From NCBI GenBank assembly GCA_001692895.1, contig KV748280.1:222597-286596 (forward strand): DNA of 64,000 nucleotides, in the 5' to 3' direction. The notes beneath the pieces were generated by a model, which was not told the origin of the DNA, searched no databases, and saw nothing but the letters and a program-made list of their open reading frames with translations. This stretch comes from Cenococcum geophilum 1.58. Lineage: Eukaryota; Ascomycota; Dothideomycetes; Gloniales; Gloniaceae. This document shows, in pieces, positions 32,901 to 46,815 of the stretch (within the stretch, counting starts at the first letter, position 1; the number at the start of each line of letters is the position of its first letter). A program made the translations under genes and the position numbers.

Positions 32901-35249
32901 ATAAAAATACCTCTAGGTTCTTATAGTGGTATACTAGTACTTTTATAGTAGGGTTAGTGTGTTTCTTTAGTGCTAAGGCCTTTTTAATATCAGCTATTAT
33001 AACAGCGAAGATTGTATATTTAGGTTTCTTGGCAAGTTATACTAATAGGGTAGCTCCAATTATATAGATATCTAAAGTATTAAGCGAGCTTAGATCGTCC
33101 TTAGTTTCTTATATAGTCTCTTATTTAGGTTTAGGTTTAGGTTCTTTAAGTATTTTTTTTATAGTAGAATACCAGTTCTTCTGTACCTTTATATATTAAG
33201 CTTAAGCTTCTACTTAGTTTAGGGCGGTATAGTAGTTAGGATTAGTTTATATGGTTTAGTATAATTTTTAGGTTCTTGGTAGATGTTAGTAGAATATATT
33301 GGTGGAATTTAGTAGAATTCTTAGGTTAGTGGAATTAGGTAGACTTCTTAGGTATAAAGTGGATATTAGCAGAAATTTTAAGTTTTAGTTTTAGGTCTAA
33401 GTAGTAAGTTATAAGGCACTTCTACTTATAATAAGAGGCGGTAAATAGAAGCTTAAGGTTATTCTAATTAATAGTTACCTTATATAGCTTTATCTAGGGT
33501 TATTTAAAAATTATTAAGTAACCTAGGGTAGTAACAAAAAGCCTAATTAGTTTTTTATAGTTTAGGTATTAGAGTCTTAGGAATACTATATAGGTAATAC
33601 GGCCTAAGATAGTATATTTACTATTAAATCCAAATACATTAATATACTGGTTAAGGGGGATTAAGGTAAAACTATTATCTTATATAAAGATCTTATTAAT
33701 AAATCCTATACTACTAGCACCTATATTAATTAGAACTTAAAGATAATAGTTAACTATTATACTGCAATCCTAAAAGTTAGAGTTTATAATATCTAAAGTA
33801 TTTAATAAGATCCTAAGGCAGCGCTATTTTAGAGAGCGACTTAGCTTTAAGACCTTCCTTTTAGAGGCAATTAGGGAGGAGTTCTTATAGCGCGTTAGTT
33901 GTAGCTTTATCCTTATAAGTAGTGCTTACTAGATATAGGGCTAGAACTAGGTAAAAATTAGAGGTAATAACTAAAGGATTAAGGCGGTAAATAACTAGTA
34001 GCGTTAACTATTTATAGATCTTTTTAAAAAGGGGCGGGGTAGTAGTTAGAGAGATAGGAGTTACTTCTATATTTAAAGAAGAGGCCTAGCTTAGTGCATT
34101 ATTCTTATTTAAAGGACCCTAGTAGTACATATCCTAGGGTCCTAGTGTTAATATCTATAGCATTAGGGTAATTAAGCTAAGATAATAACTTAGTAGGCAT
34201 TTATAGGGCTGTTATATTATGTTAAGGAGTGTGATGGCGCTGGAGCGCGTCACCTAGTCAGGGGTTCGCTTAAGACTTGGCGTGTGTATATAGACGTGGC
34301 CTCACCACCTTCTCTTGCTCCTTAGCTTAATATCTTCGTAATACAGCATTCGTTCGCTTGATCTTGCAAGCATTCGTTCAAGTCTCTGTTGAGACATTTG
34401 TTCGATGGTTCGAGCCGTCACAAGGAGTAGGCTTTAGTATTAGGCATAGTATATTATTATACTATTTGTTAATAACGTTTACGTAGGCATTAAGGGCTCC
34501 TAGTAGGCCTATACTAATTAGGGATTTAATAAGGCTATTAATTAGTATAGAGTTATTCCAGCCTATTTTCTTTGTATAATGGTTAAATTCAGAGAAGTAT
34601 ACTAGAAAGCTTTTTAATCTTTAAGTTATATAGTTTATCTTCCTCTAAGCAGTAGCTTAGCAGTTTAGGTTACTATATATAGCTTTAAGAAGTACAACTA
34701 GACTTTATACTAAGTTTAGTTATAGAGGTTTAATAAGGTCAGCTATATCTCCTTTTAGTTAATTTAGGGCATAGTAGAGTTAGTTAGCTTTAGTTAAATA
34801 GCAGTTAGTATTACTAGTTAGTTTATTTTTAAGCTAGCTTAGAAATAATTAGAGTTCTTATTATTTACTAGTAAATATTAAAGGGTTTAGTAGTTATTTA
34901 AATTATTATAATATAGTAGTTAGTTTAGGGTAAATAACTACTATAGGTTTAGGACTTTTGTTCCGTATATTTATCTTTAAAGATAGTATTTAGTCTTAAG
35001 GGCCTAATATAGGCATCTTAAGGGTGCGGATTTCTTCTTAGAGGCTCTTAATTATTTGCCAGTATTATACTTCTTATTTAGCTTATTATTAAGTTAAAGT
35101 GGCTTAGTTTTATATAAGGGCATCTATAAAGGACTTCTATATTTCTACTAATTATTTTTAGAGTATAGATATAATGCTAGCGGCTATTACAGGGGCTTTA
35201 GAGTTATTCTATATTTTAAAGAGTAGTATATAGGGTTAACGTAATATAG
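29950..35249 (-). pseudogene. Gypsy gag-pol relic (element E)
   Basis: Order on the minus strand is gag (about 35200-33500), protease, reverse transcriptase (about 32850-32200), RNase H (about 32060-31500) and integrase (about 31300-30500). The RT box reads YINN instead of YIDD (Asn codons at 32362-32367). Integrase reads LPKTIISNKGS with Asp changed to Asn, then YYLETDG (about 30770-30880). Numerous TAA/TAG stops. No functional product. Confidence 0.85.
34230..34422 (+). mobile_element. Solo LTR, nearly unmutated, with 5-bp target duplication
   Basis: 193 bp from TGTGATGGC to GCCGTCACA, imperfect inverted termini (one transition), flanked by perfect AGGAG duplications at 34225-34229 and 34423-34427. 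Composition is balanced and CpA/TpG are frequent, unlike element E around it. A TATATA box-like motif (near 34285) and a following pyrimidine-rich stretch suggest plus orientation. No internal region is present, so it is a recombined solo LTR. It differs from the other LTRs in this window. Confidence 0.9.
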
Positions 35250-35471
35250 TATTATAGAGTAAGTATAAGCGATAATAATATATAGCAAAGTAGATATTAT
35301 TAAGCTATATATATAAACTATATTATAAAGTTAAGACGTTATATAAGAAAAGAAAGTAAGAAAACGGAAAAAAGGGTATATATTATTAGTTTAGTTAATA
35401 TATATATAGAGTAGAATAGGATTTAAGTAGCAGTCCTAGTAGAACTTAGTAGGATTTGCTAAACTTAGCAG
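35250..35471 (-). repeat. Element E 5' LTR, interrupted by D
   Basis: 222 bp matching the left part of 29555-29933; it stops in CTTAGCAG where D begins, whereas the complete LTR continues AGTATAGCAGAATG. AGCAG (35467-35471) would be D's target site. Confidence 0.85.
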
Positions 35472-35891
35472 TGTAATGGAACCTTATAGCAGGAACTACA
35501 GTGGGTTCGTTAATAGGCTAGGTGTGTAGGTAATGCAGGAAGTTAACAACGTAATAACAACTAGTAGAGTGGTTGCCCAACAGATTAACTCTAATTATAT
35601 TCTAAGAATTACTATAAGGAAGGAACTATCTAGGTAGGGACTAAGGGTCCTTAAATACACAACCGTACTCCTATAAAAGTCGTTGCTCTATTTACTCCGT
35701 CTGCTCTATTTGCTTTATAGCAGATCTTATAAATTACCTAGATTATATAGATTACATTACGTAACTCTGCTTACTATTCCTCGTTACATGGTTCTATTGG
35801 CTCTATTCTAGACCGTGCTTATATTAACCAACTGGCTTCTTTTAATTCCTCTCTAAGTAGTCGTAATATCGTACTTAAAGCGTTCGTAACA
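35472..35891 (-). repeat. Chromovirus D 3' LTR
   Basis: 420 bp from TGTAATGG to CGTAACA. The end blocks match the LTRs of C; the centre (GTTGCTCTATTTACTCCGTC) replaces the TACGTATTATACG-like centre of other copies. Confidence 0.9.
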
Positions 35892-35899
35892 CTATCTCC

Positions 35900-38800
35900 C
35901 TCCTTTATATCTTCGTCCTTAAAGATACCTAGCATCTCTAGGTTATTTACTAGAGGTATAATATCCGTCTAATCAACTTAGTTAATATCTTTACTTATTA
36001 TACCTAAAGCGATTTCTTCTTCTTCTATAGCTCGTCGGTCTCGTACCGTTACTGCAATATTATCTTTTAGTGAGATAATACTATCTCTATGTTCTCGTTA
36101 TGTGAAAGAGGGGTTAATCTATATTATATTAGCAAGTCCTTCCTCCTAGCAACTATTCTTTTGTTTAGAGTGCACTAAAGCGAATATTTAGTTGTCCTAT
36201 AACGTTTACTTAGTCTCTAACGCTAAGTATACGCGTCTTATTACTCTAAATAGTCTTTAAGTTCCTTAAGTAATTTATTATAGGGTCTTAGGTTTAATTT
36301 ACTGCTATAAAACTCAATAATAAGCTTTTAGTAGCGCTAGCGGAACTTTATTGTTTTTGTAACGCTAAAAAAGGGGCTACTAATACTTAGCAAAGGGCTC
36401 TTAATTCTTGTCTTACTGCGTCTACTTAGTTAATCCGTCTTAAGAAGGTGCGTAAGAAGGTTTATTCTAAGAAGTGGAAACTTATAAAATAAGGTTTATA
36501 GGAACTTAGCGATAAAAAACGGATTCTCTTCTAATAGAGAGGGAAACAGCTCTAAATACCTCGGCAGGTGCTCCTCTTAGGTCCCCCTTAGGTAACTCGT
36601 TCTTTAGTAACTCTTCTTTATTAATACTACCTAACCTTTTCTCTTCCAATACTCCTGTACCTTTTCTATAGCATTTTTTAAATTTTCTAGTGGCTCCTAG
36701 GTAGTCTTATTATAGCCTATCCACTTTACCTTATACTATATTTTATCGTCTATATTCTCGTAACTAACGATCTTTAAAACTTACTATTTGTCTTCTTCTT
36801 ATCCTCTATACGTGTCTACTTTATAGGCTAGTAGCTTAATATTTCTATATACTGGCTCTAGTATCGTAATATGCTATATAGGGTAGATCTTTATTTTGGC
36901 TAGTAGGTTTAACTTAAATATAACCAGTGAAATCCTCTCTATAATTTTAAAAGGTCCTAGCCTAACATAGTCTAACTTCTTACTTGGTCGTTAACTCTTA
37001 AAATTTTTATATAGTAGCTATACTTTATCTCCCTCCTTAAGATCTAGTCCCTTAGATCTCTTAGCGTCATAGTACCTTTTTATTCTTTATTATACCACCT
37101 TTGCTATTTCTATAAGGTTTACGTAAAGATTTATTAATATCTTTATTCTTTACTTAGCTGTGCTACTTGTCTTCTTTACTTAACGTGGCGATAATAATAT
37201 CCTTAGCTCGTATCTATAATTCGCCTTAAAGGGTAATATGTCTATCCCTTCCTATAGTGTCGCGTTATATATAAACTGTATAACTGGTAATAGCAATACC
37301 TAATTATTTTATGTATAATTAATATAGTGTCTTAGATACTGCTCTAGTATCTAATTTAATCTCTCTATTTAACCGTCTGTCTACGGATAATATGCGGTAG
37401 AAGTTACTACTTAAACTTTTTATTCCGCTAAGAATACCTCCTAGAATGCTACTATAAATCTTAAATCTCTATCCAATATAATCTTACTTAGTACTCCGTA
37501 TCTTATAAATACTTCTTTAATATAGATTTTAGCAACATCTTCTACTAAGATTTCTTCTATATATGCTATAAAGTATCCCTACTTCGTTAGCTTATCTACT
37601 ATTACTAAGATTATATTATAATCTTGTCCGGTAATAGGGTCTTTTAATTTTAGCAACTTTATAATAAAGTCCTATAATATAACCTCCTATAGTCTCTCTG
37701 GTATTTTAATAGGTTGTAGCTCTCTATATAGCTTATGCCTCATCGGTTTATTTCTTTAGCAATATAAATATTCTTTTATAACTTATCTTGCTAGTCCCTA
37801 GATTCCATTAATAATATACTTTTCTTAGAGTCTTAATACTAAGCTTATAGCTCTATTATGTCCTTAAGTTAATTCCCTATAGAATAACTTAATAAACTCT
37901 TTTATAATGTTTCTTAGTATATACGTCGCTTCTCTATTTTTGTACTACTCTAAGTTTAGATCCTCTACCTATACGTTTTAGATTTTTTATAACTAGTTAC
38001 TCTTTAGTAATTTATGGGTCTAGCTAGTTTCTCTTATTACTATAATTTTTGGATAATTGTATCTAATTAATCCGTCTATATCTTTTTGTGGTAAAGCCCC
38101 TAATAGCTTATCGTCATTTTATAGTTTAGCCTTCCTACTTAAAGCGTCTACTTATGCATTATCTATACCCTTAGTATGCTAAATCTTAAAATAGTATTCT
38201 ATAAGTATTTCTACTTATCTAACCTATCTCTAATTAAGTTCTTTTATTATTAGGAACCCTATTAGGTTCTTATAATCCGTTTTAACTATAAATAGTTTCT
38301 CTATACCTTATAAGAATGCCCTCTATTCCTAAAGTGCTATAACTATACCTAATAACTCCTTGTTATAGATGTTATAGTTTAGTTCCGGTGGTGTTATTTT
38401 CTAACTATAGTATGCTACTAGGTGCTATCTATCTTCGTATTTCTATAGAAAGTATACCCCTAGTGTAAAGTCTAATGTGTTTATTTTGACCACTATTTCT
38501 AGCTTTAGTTGGTAGATTTTAAGGACTAGGTCTTAAGTAAACAACTCCTTAACCTCTTTAAATAGTTTCCTCTATTCTTCTCCCTATACCTAAGGTTCTT
38601 CTTTCTTTATTAACCTTATAAATGGCTTAATATTCTTTAACCATTAAGCTATAAACCTTCTACAGTAATTGCAAAACCCTAGAAATAACCTTAACTATAT
38701 AACGTTCTTTAGTTCTTACCAATTTACTATAGCCTTAATCTTTTTTAGATCTATACTAAGTTGGCCTAGTTTAATAATAAATTTAACAAAATCTGTCTTT

Positions 38801-41711
38801 CTAGTAAAGAATTCGTATTTCTTAATTGCTACTAGCATTTGTTCTTTATATAGTCTCTTTAAGACCTATTTAACATATTCTCCGTACTCTTCCTTACTTA
38901 TTAAGTAGATAATAATAATATTAAGGTATACCATAATAAATTTATCTAAATGTTCTCTTAATACATTGTTAATATATTTCTAAAACGTTGCTAGTGCGTT
39001 TATAAGCCTAAACTATATAACTAATAGTTTATATAGTCCTTCCTTTAACCTAAAGGCTACCTTTTATTTATTGCCTTCCTTAATCCTAATCTAATGGTAC
39101 GCCCATCTTAGATTTATTTTTATAAAAATTTGCGCATTACTAATTCTGTCTTAGATTTCGCTAATTAAGGGTAAAGGATACCTATCCTTCTTAGTAATGC
39201 TGTTTAACTGTCTATAGTTAATATATAGCCTAAGTTTTCCGTTTTTCTTAGATATAAATAATACTGGATATCCTACTAATAACTATAATGGTCTAATATA
39301 TCCCTTTTATAAGTTCTCCTAGATAAACTCTTTTAGTGCCCTCCCTTTTTCCATAATAAGCTTATAAATTGGAAAGAACCTTAGACTTATTCCTGGTTCT
39401 AATTCTATTATATAGTCCTATACTATATATTTTAACAGATTTTTACTTTCTAGTAACTATAGTTTCTTACCATACTTATAGTATATCTTTAGTATATAAC
39501 TTAGTCCTTTTTCTATTTCTTTATAAGTCGCCCTTACTTAGTACTATACCATCTTAGTTTATTATCGCGTCTTATAGTATTACGTATTTCTAATATTAAC
39601 CTAACCTATAACCTAATTAATCTTTAGATTATATTTCTGTAACTAAGGCATTCCTAATACTGCCCTATTGTTTACTAATGGTAATATATCAAAAGATATC
39701 TTGATTTATCTTCCTTTAATAGTTATCTAAATAGGTCCTATTTTAAGATTAATAATGCCTCCTCTATAGGCTATTAGGTCTCCTAAGATTGTAACTAATA
39801 GGTAAGGGTACTCCTTTTATTTATATAGTAGCCCCATCCTTTTAACTATTATTAGTAAGATATGGTTTCTTATTACTCTACTATCTATTAATACTTTAAA
39901 CTGTTAATCTTGCCACTTAATTTATAAATTTAGGTATCGTCCTTAAATTCCTTTAAGGGTTTAAGGCTCTACTACTAGCTCCCTCTAGTCCTGTAAGCCT
40001 CTACTTTTCCTAACTATTAGCTACTAGATCCTTATATACTTAGCTTATTCTTTAGCTAATACCTAGTTCGCTTTTTATTCTTAATATATTATAAACACGT
40101 ATTTTCTAGGCATTTTTACTACTATTATCCGTCTAAGCATTCTTCTATAAGGAATCTTCCTAGTTAAAGTATTAAGTCTCCTAACTCCTAAACTTCTACT
40201 AGATGCTAGCTGTGTATATACTTAGCATTCCTATACTATTGCTCCTTTAGCGCCCAATATATCCTTATAGGGTATTTCCAGTTCTTTTCTTTTAGATTTT
40301 TGTGCATTTTGCATATATTATCTATATATATAATCTATAATAGCGTATAGTGCGCTAAGTACTTTAGGTTAACTCTTGACTTATCTTTATCTTTAAATTT
40401 AAACTTTTATTATATTAATCTGAATATTACGATTTTATTTGTAGGTATTAAGATACGTCTTTTACTTCTTTAGTCCTCTAATCGTTCCTCTAAATCCTTT
40501 AATGTTATAATTAAGGCTCCCTTAATATAATTTATTACCTTTTCCGTAATTAGGTAGTCCTAGATAACTCTTTCGTCTAACTATATATAGAAATCTTCCT
40601 ACTTATCATTGTGTCTTTGTCTATACCACTTTTAGTATAGCTGTTAAAGTATATAAGGTCTATCCGTAAGAAAATATCTTCTTATTACTGCGTTATAATA
40701 GCCCTTTATATACTGTTCCTCGAACCTAGTTAAAATCCCTAGATCCTCTTTATTTTCTAGTTTAGTAAGCTACTTAGCTCTTAGCGTGCCTGCTCTTAGC
40801 CTATTAGTAATTCTTTATACCGGTGCTCTATCTTATATACGACCTAATATACTAGATTCTTTGTCTAGTTTCTACTATACTAAGATTCTTATCCTAAATT
40901 CGGTTATAGTTTCTTTGGCTGCTCGCCTTATAAGCAGATCCTTAAAGTCTTCTTGCTTCTTAATCGCAGTATTAACTTCTTAATCTTTAGTCTAAACAAC
41001 GTGTTCTACTAGTAAGTCTTCTAGGTCTATGTGTCTATCTCCTAGTCTAATTGCTACTTATACTACAGATTCTTTAATCTATAGTAAAGTCTCTTGCTTT
41101 TTGCGTGTAGGTGTCCTTATTTATACTCCGAATTCTTAGTCCCTTAGATTCTTTAATCCTAAGCTTACTTCTTTCTTAAGCTGCGCTCTAGCCTTAGTCT
41201 AACTAGGCTTTACTAGTATTCTTATCTTATTTTAAGAATCTTAAATCTCACTTATCTTGTCTTAAGAGTCTTATACCTTTAGGAAACTTTGTCTTAAGCT
41301 TATTTGTATATTACTAAACTAAGCTATTGCTCTACTCTATCGGTTATTATCTATTATAGGTCCTTAAGCGTGCCTTATCTCGTTTTAAAAATCTTAATTA
41401 TTTTTTATCTTATCTTAAAAATCTTAAGCCTTTAGCCTTTTGCCTTTATTAAGTGGTAAGCTAGCACTAGCAGTTATCTGCTTGCTTAATTATCTCTAGA
41501 TATTACTCCTTCCATCTTATAAAGCAACGGATGCCGTATCTAATGGTGTTGTAATGCCCGTTACTAAACCTTACTTTATAGCGGTTTTAGTCTCTACTTC
41601 TATTACGTTATTAAGGTTTAGATACCCCTAGTTAGTTCCTTTTTCGTCCTTATTGCTATTAATTAGTAAGTACTCTAACTCTATTATTATTATTACTAAT
41701 CTTTATCTATA
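35900..41711 (-). pseudogene. Chromovirus pol relic (copy D)
   Basis: Minus-strand order: spacer (41.7-40.0 kb), protease (about 39.9-39.6), RT (about 39.3-38.65; the box reads YLNI in place of YLDD near 38915-38925), RNase H (about 38.5-38.1), integrase (about 37.9-36.95), then a chromodomain at about 36790-36660 (YKVKWIGYNKTT, then EPLENL). Chromodomains define chromoviruses and in known members direct integration to heterochromatin marks. A tail of about 0.7 kb follows. Many RIP stops. Confidence 0.85.
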
Positions 41712-41720
41712 TATTGCCAT

Positions 41721-41913
41721 TGTCACGGGACAGGGGCAGTGGCTACAAGACGTATGTATTCGAGGAGTTTATAAGACGTTACGCGATCGATCGTAAGGGT
41801 CGAGGGCGTAAGGAGGTGATATACCTACGCGTAGCTGACATAAGCTATACGCAAGGTGTACGCGAGAGCACGGGGCTCTCCTATGGAGGCCCCTACGGTA
41901 GGGTTCCGTAACA
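41721..41913 (-). repeat. Element B 3' LTR
   Basis: 193 bp, TGTCACGGGA... to ...GTTCCGTAACA, GC-richer than its surroundings with intact CpG motifs (GCGATCGATCGT). The first 100 bp recur at 61340-61439. Short open frames on both strands across it are not genes. Confidence 0.9.
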
Positions 41914-41929
41914 CTACCCCCCCTCCTAT

Positions 41930-44900
41930 AGAGGCGGAGCTTCGGCGACGCTATAGTTACTATATACATATAGAAGGGACACTTAGGGTATAGAAAAGAA
42001 GAAAGGGGGGTATTGCTAAAGGCTTAAAACAACGTTATATAATAAGGCTTGGCATCTAAGAATCTAACCAATTAGATAACTTTAACCGCCAGTTAAAGTT
42101 CCTAGACATCTTAACGATATTCCAGTTACGTAATCGCACTTTACCGCAATCTAATGGCAATCTAACGGCAATTTACCCCTATATAGCAATATATAACGGT
42201 TTAACTCTATAAGGGCTCCTATAGAGGATTAGGTATAAAATCTCTACTTAGGCCCAGTTTCTATAGGTTCGCGTAGTAAAAGTCGCTAATTAGATCCTTT
42301 GCATTTTTAAAGTCTTCCTATAGTTGCCATTCTGGCTAATCTATGTCAAATCCTATATATATAGCTCTATAGTAGAGCCGTTGTCCTCTGCCTTTGCTAA
42401 AGTATTTAGAGTTAATAATTCGTTTAACAGTCCACTCCTTATAGTTCTCGTCTTCGTTCTTATCTCGGATTAGTACTAGTAGGGGTTTAGGCTATATCTG
42501 CCCTAGTAAGGGGTTAGGCTAGTAAAGGTATAGTAGCTATAGGTAAAATATAGGCTATATCCCGCGGGTGGCTAGGGCAGGCGAAAGCTCTAGCTCGTAT
42601 ACGGCTCCCCTATTAATAACTTATTTAATTAGGTAGGGGCTAAGGTTCTTATAATTAAGTAACTTTATAGGCCTCTACGTAGAGATATTACGTATATCTA
42701 GCTATACCTAGTCGCCAACACGCATCTCCGGCGGTGGCGTTCTATAACGGTCGGTAAAGTAGGCCTACTTTACTTAAGCCTAGGCCATTTCTCCCTTGCA
42801 GTAGTTAAGTAGATTTTTTATATAGTCTGCATACTAGTCGGTAAGTAGCATCTTAAGGCGTTTTCTATATAGCAGTTTCTTATTAATAGGTTCTAGTGGT
42901 TCTATGCCAGATTGGGGGTAATATCCCTTGTTCGCAAAGAACGGGGTAAGTCCTATAGTAGTTAAGACATAGTTATTTGCTATAAATTCACCTAATAGAA
43001 GGTAATCTACCTAGTTATCTTAACTATAGGCAACTACCTATTATAGGTACGCTTTTATGCTAGTATTAGCGTTTTCCGGTTGCCTAGCAGTTTTATAGTA
43101 AAAGGATATAGATATCTTAACGGAGATGCTAAGGCGTTAGCAGATTCGTCTCTATACATTAGAGCCGAACTATATACCTTAGTCGGACGTAATTAAGTTA
43201 GGTAACCTATATAATCGGTAGATTTCGTAAAAAAAGGCGTTAGTAACGTCGCTGACGGCTACGCCTTCGGTTAGGACGTAGTGGCGCTCTTTTATAAGTC
43301 GGCATATTATTATAAGGATGTTCTTATAGGTACGGCCATATCGCTTACAGGGTAGTAGGTTAATAACGAAATCTATGGCGATATCTGCCCATCGTTATAT
43401 AGGTACTAGTAGAGGGTGCAGTAGTCCTTAATACTTTGTATTAAAGGCCTTAGCGCGCTTATAACTATAGTAGGCGCCTATAAAGTATTTAACTAAGTCT
43501 ATCATTTTAGGCCAGAAGTAGTATCGGCTAAAAAGCTTATAGGTTCCTCCTCTACCTAGGTAGCCGCTTAATTAAAGGTTGTAGGCCATTTGGATTAGTT
43601 GCCGTTATGGATTTTCTAAGTTAGGGATAAATAGACGGCCTCTATAATAAAGCCTGTTCTCTTTTACTTTTAAGGCTACTATATTAATCTAGCCTAAGCT
43701 TTAGAGTTTAGTTAGTAGTGTACGGGCGCTAGCGGTCTTTACGGCAATAAGTTAATATAGTAATAGGTTAATAGAGGTATTATATACCGTGGTAATAAGC
43801 TTATTAATTTCGGGAGGTAATTTTAGTTCTATAGTATAGAGCTAAGGTATAGTTAGCTCTATTATAGGTAGCATACCTAGGGCCAAATTCCATGCTTTTA
43901 GGATCGTCTATTATTAGAACTAGTTATAGGGGTTATCTTTAGACTAAGGAAGGTCTTATAAGCGGCGTATTAGGCTATTAGGCTTAGTACCTTATACTCC
44001 TAGCCTATATACAATTTTAAAGTTAAAACTAGAAAGAAACTCGTTTTAGCGTACTTAGTATCAGTTTAGCTGTTTTATAGTTATAAAGTACTTAAGGTTA
44101 CAATAATCCGTAAGGACTTCAGTTAGCTAGTTAGGTTCTGCTAAGAAGAGTTCCGGTTAGAATTCCTTAAACGCTTATATAATTGCGAGAAGTTCCTTAT
44201 TATAGATCTTATAGTTACATTTTTATGGTATAAGCTTAGATAAATAAAATACGACTAGGTAGAGGAGACCATCATCGCCTATCTAAGAGAGGATACCTAC
44301 GTTAACGTGGTCTGAGGAGTTAGTCTTAAGATAGAGTTGTCGTCCTAGTATAAAGTGAGCTAGGATAGGTACTTTAGTAAAAGCATCTTTAAGGTCTTAG
44401 AACGCCTTCTTGTATTTAGGCGTCTAGATAAAATATAGATATATTTTTCTTCCTTTTATAGAAAGGCCCTTTATTCGCATTATTGCTGTAAATAATGCTA
44501 TAATACCCAAGAAGTTATATATAAATTTTTAATAGAAGTTAGCAAAACTAAGGAAAGCTTATACGTCTTTAATGTAGTTAGGGGTTTACTATTCGGTAAT
44601 TATATATACCTTCTTAGGGTCCATACAGACACCCTTAGTAGTGACAATTAGTCTAAGGTATTTTACTTCTATAACTAAGAATTTACACTTCTTTAAATTA
44701 ATATAAAGTCCTACGTCCCTAAGGCGCTATAGGACCTTTTAAACGTGCTTAGTATACTTAGAAGGGTTGTCGCTATAAATAAGTATATTGTCCAGGTACG
44801 CAGAGCAGAAGTCGTTAAAGTAGTCCCGTAAGGCGTTATTAATATAGCTTTAAAAGCTACCTAGGCCGTTATATACGCTAAAGGGTATAACGGTATATTT

Positions 44901-46815
44901 AAATTAGCTAAAGCGCGATGCGAATGCGGTTTTCCATTCGTTACCTTTTTATATTTAGAGGCGGTTAAAGGCGGCGATAATATCGAGCTTAGTATAGATT
45001 TTAGCTTGGCTAAGCCGCTTAAGAGTCTTACATATAAGCGGTACAGGGTATCGGTTCTTAATTATAATAGCGTTAAGTCCTCTATAGTTAATATAGAATT
45101 AAATACCTCCTTTTAGCTTCTTAGTAAGAAGGATAGGGGCGGCTGCTAGGGATATGCTAGGGCGAATAAACCCTTTATTAAGGTGCTCTTTAATATACTT
45201 TTTAACAACTAAAAGTTTATCTTTTAATATTAGGCAGGGTCTCTTATAGGGTGGCATTTTTCCCTATTTAATATTAATGGTATAGTCATCAGGTTAATAT
45301 AGGGGAAGTATATCTACGCTCTTTTATAAGTACATATTAATAAAGTTATAGTACCTCTTAGGGAGGAGCTTGCGGAGTTTCTTATTAGTAAGTCCTTTTT
45401 TAAGCTTTATAAACTTCTTAAAGTTTAAAGGTAAAAGTCTATAGAGTTTTACGGGGGCATTATTTTCTAGGAGGTTAATTATATCTACCCTATTACTATA
45501 AAGGACGTAGTCCTATTCTTTATTAAGCTTATATAGTTATAATTAGGAGGCTGTGGTAACGGTCTAGCCTTTCCTATATACTATACGGTAGAAGGCCGCG
45601 GCACTTACATAGTGGTAGTTAGTTATAGGTAAAGTAATAAGGGGTTCCTTAGGTTGGTATCCTAGGGAGTAAATAGAGGCGGCTAAGCTATATCCTAGGC
45701 AGGTCTCTCTACAGTATTTAGAGTTAAAGGTTACTTTTCTCTTTTTCTAGTTAATAGCGGGGTTATATTATTTAAGCCACTTTATTCTAAGGATAATAAG
45801 GTAGTTAGTAAGTAGTATAATATAGGCCTAGAGTTCTTCCTAGTGCCTATTTATATCTAGGTAGAGTTATGCTATATAGGTAATCTTCTATACGGTATAA
45901 CTATCGTCGGCGAGTTATAGGGCGTAGGCTTTAGTAAGGGGTAAGGTAGGTAGGTTATAAGTGTGTACAAATTAGGTATTTATAAATTTATTAGTAGCTC
46001 CGTAATTATTTATAGAACGGCTTTTATATTATTTTTTAGCAGTAGTTCCTATTACGGGTAAAACTATCTATTTCCGTCTATTTATCTTTACTAAGTTATC
46101 TATTAAGCAGGCCGATATATAGATCCCCTTATTATTAGGGCGTCCCAACCTATAACTTAGGGCTAGGACTTAGCGTTTTCTATTTCCGTATCTAACTCTA
46201 CCGCTATTACTACGTCTTTATCTTATACAGTAGTGGCATATAGCAATGTATTTAGTATTTAAGGTACTAGGTTAGGTATTAGGCGGCAGCTACTAAACCT
46301 AACTATTAGGCAGTTTAGGCTATAGCTATAATAGCCTTCTTAATAATATCTATAGCAACGCTTTAGCTTCTAAAGTAGCTCGCGTTCTCTATCTAGTAGC
46401 TTCTACGGGAAGGTTAGTATAGAAAAGTCAATATTAGGACCAGTAGTATTACTTAGGGTAGTAGGCGTTAGTAGTTTAGTAGGTCCGGAGGGCTTCTATA
46501 GGGAGGTCTTTAGGCGGGGGTTTGCAGTAGTAATCTAATTTAGTTATCGTTCAATCTTTTATATGGCTGCTACCATATTATAAACATCATTATAGTTATA
46601 GCTGGCGGCTGCGTAACTAAGGCAATAAGTGACTTTTTTAAGAAGATCTTTCTAGTCTTTAGTATCGTCTCAGGCGAGGGCTCTAGTATATTCCTAGAAT
46701 TTAATATAGAACTCATTAAATAATTTAGTAGGGCTTATCTTTAGGGCACGTAGTTTAGCTTAGTTAGTGGCCAGTAGGTCGTAGTTATAGTACATTAGGT
46801 TAAGATTGTTAAGGA
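41930..46815 (-). pseudogene. Gypsy pol and partial gag relic (element B)
   Basis: Minus strand: gag remainder (46.8-45.9 kb), protease region (about 45.8-45.5), RT (about 45.3-44.4, box YLDN at 44787-44798), RNase H (about 44.3-43.9), integrase (about 43.6-42.7) with LPNLITSD then GIQFGSN near 43160-43220. B is less disrupted than C or D at the active-site codons, but stops are still frequent. Confidence 0.83.

Larger units (their letters stand above)
29555..35471 (-). mobile_element. Gypsy element E (inserted in the Tc1 relic)
   Basis: Minus-strand Ty3/gypsy element. 3' LTR 29555-29933 (TGTTAC...TATAACA) is followed by the complement of a polypurine tract (CCCCCCCTTT). The 5' LTR is the partial 35250-35471, cut by element D. 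A solo LTR of another family sits inside at 34230-34422. Pentamer GTAAG (29550-29554) would be the left target duplication; the right one is lost beyond D. Confidence 0.88.
35472..41720 (-). mobile_element. Chromovirus D (gypsy family 1), 5' part missing
   Basis: Minus strand: 3' LTR 35472-35891, complement of a polypurine tract (CTCCCTCC, 35896-35903), pol, and part of the gag-pol spacer, ending at 41720 where element B begins. Comparison with copy C puts the break in the spacer just downstream of gag (equivalent to about 54060). The gag and 5' LTR should lie beyond B but are absent. Confidence 0.88.
41721..46815 (-). mobile_element. Gypsy element B, 3' part (split by C)
   Basis: Minus-strand gypsy inserted in D. 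3' LTR 41721-41913, then the complement of a polypurine tract (CCCCCCCTCC), integrase, RT and part of gag. It is interrupted at 46815 by C; the rest resumes at 60278. The AAGGA at 46811-46815 recurs at 60278-60282 as C's target duplication. Confidence 0.88.

Noticed and set aside
41714-41969. Overlapping open frames on both strands
   Set aside because: They sit in the GC-richer LTR of element B; no protein similarity and LTRs are non-coding.
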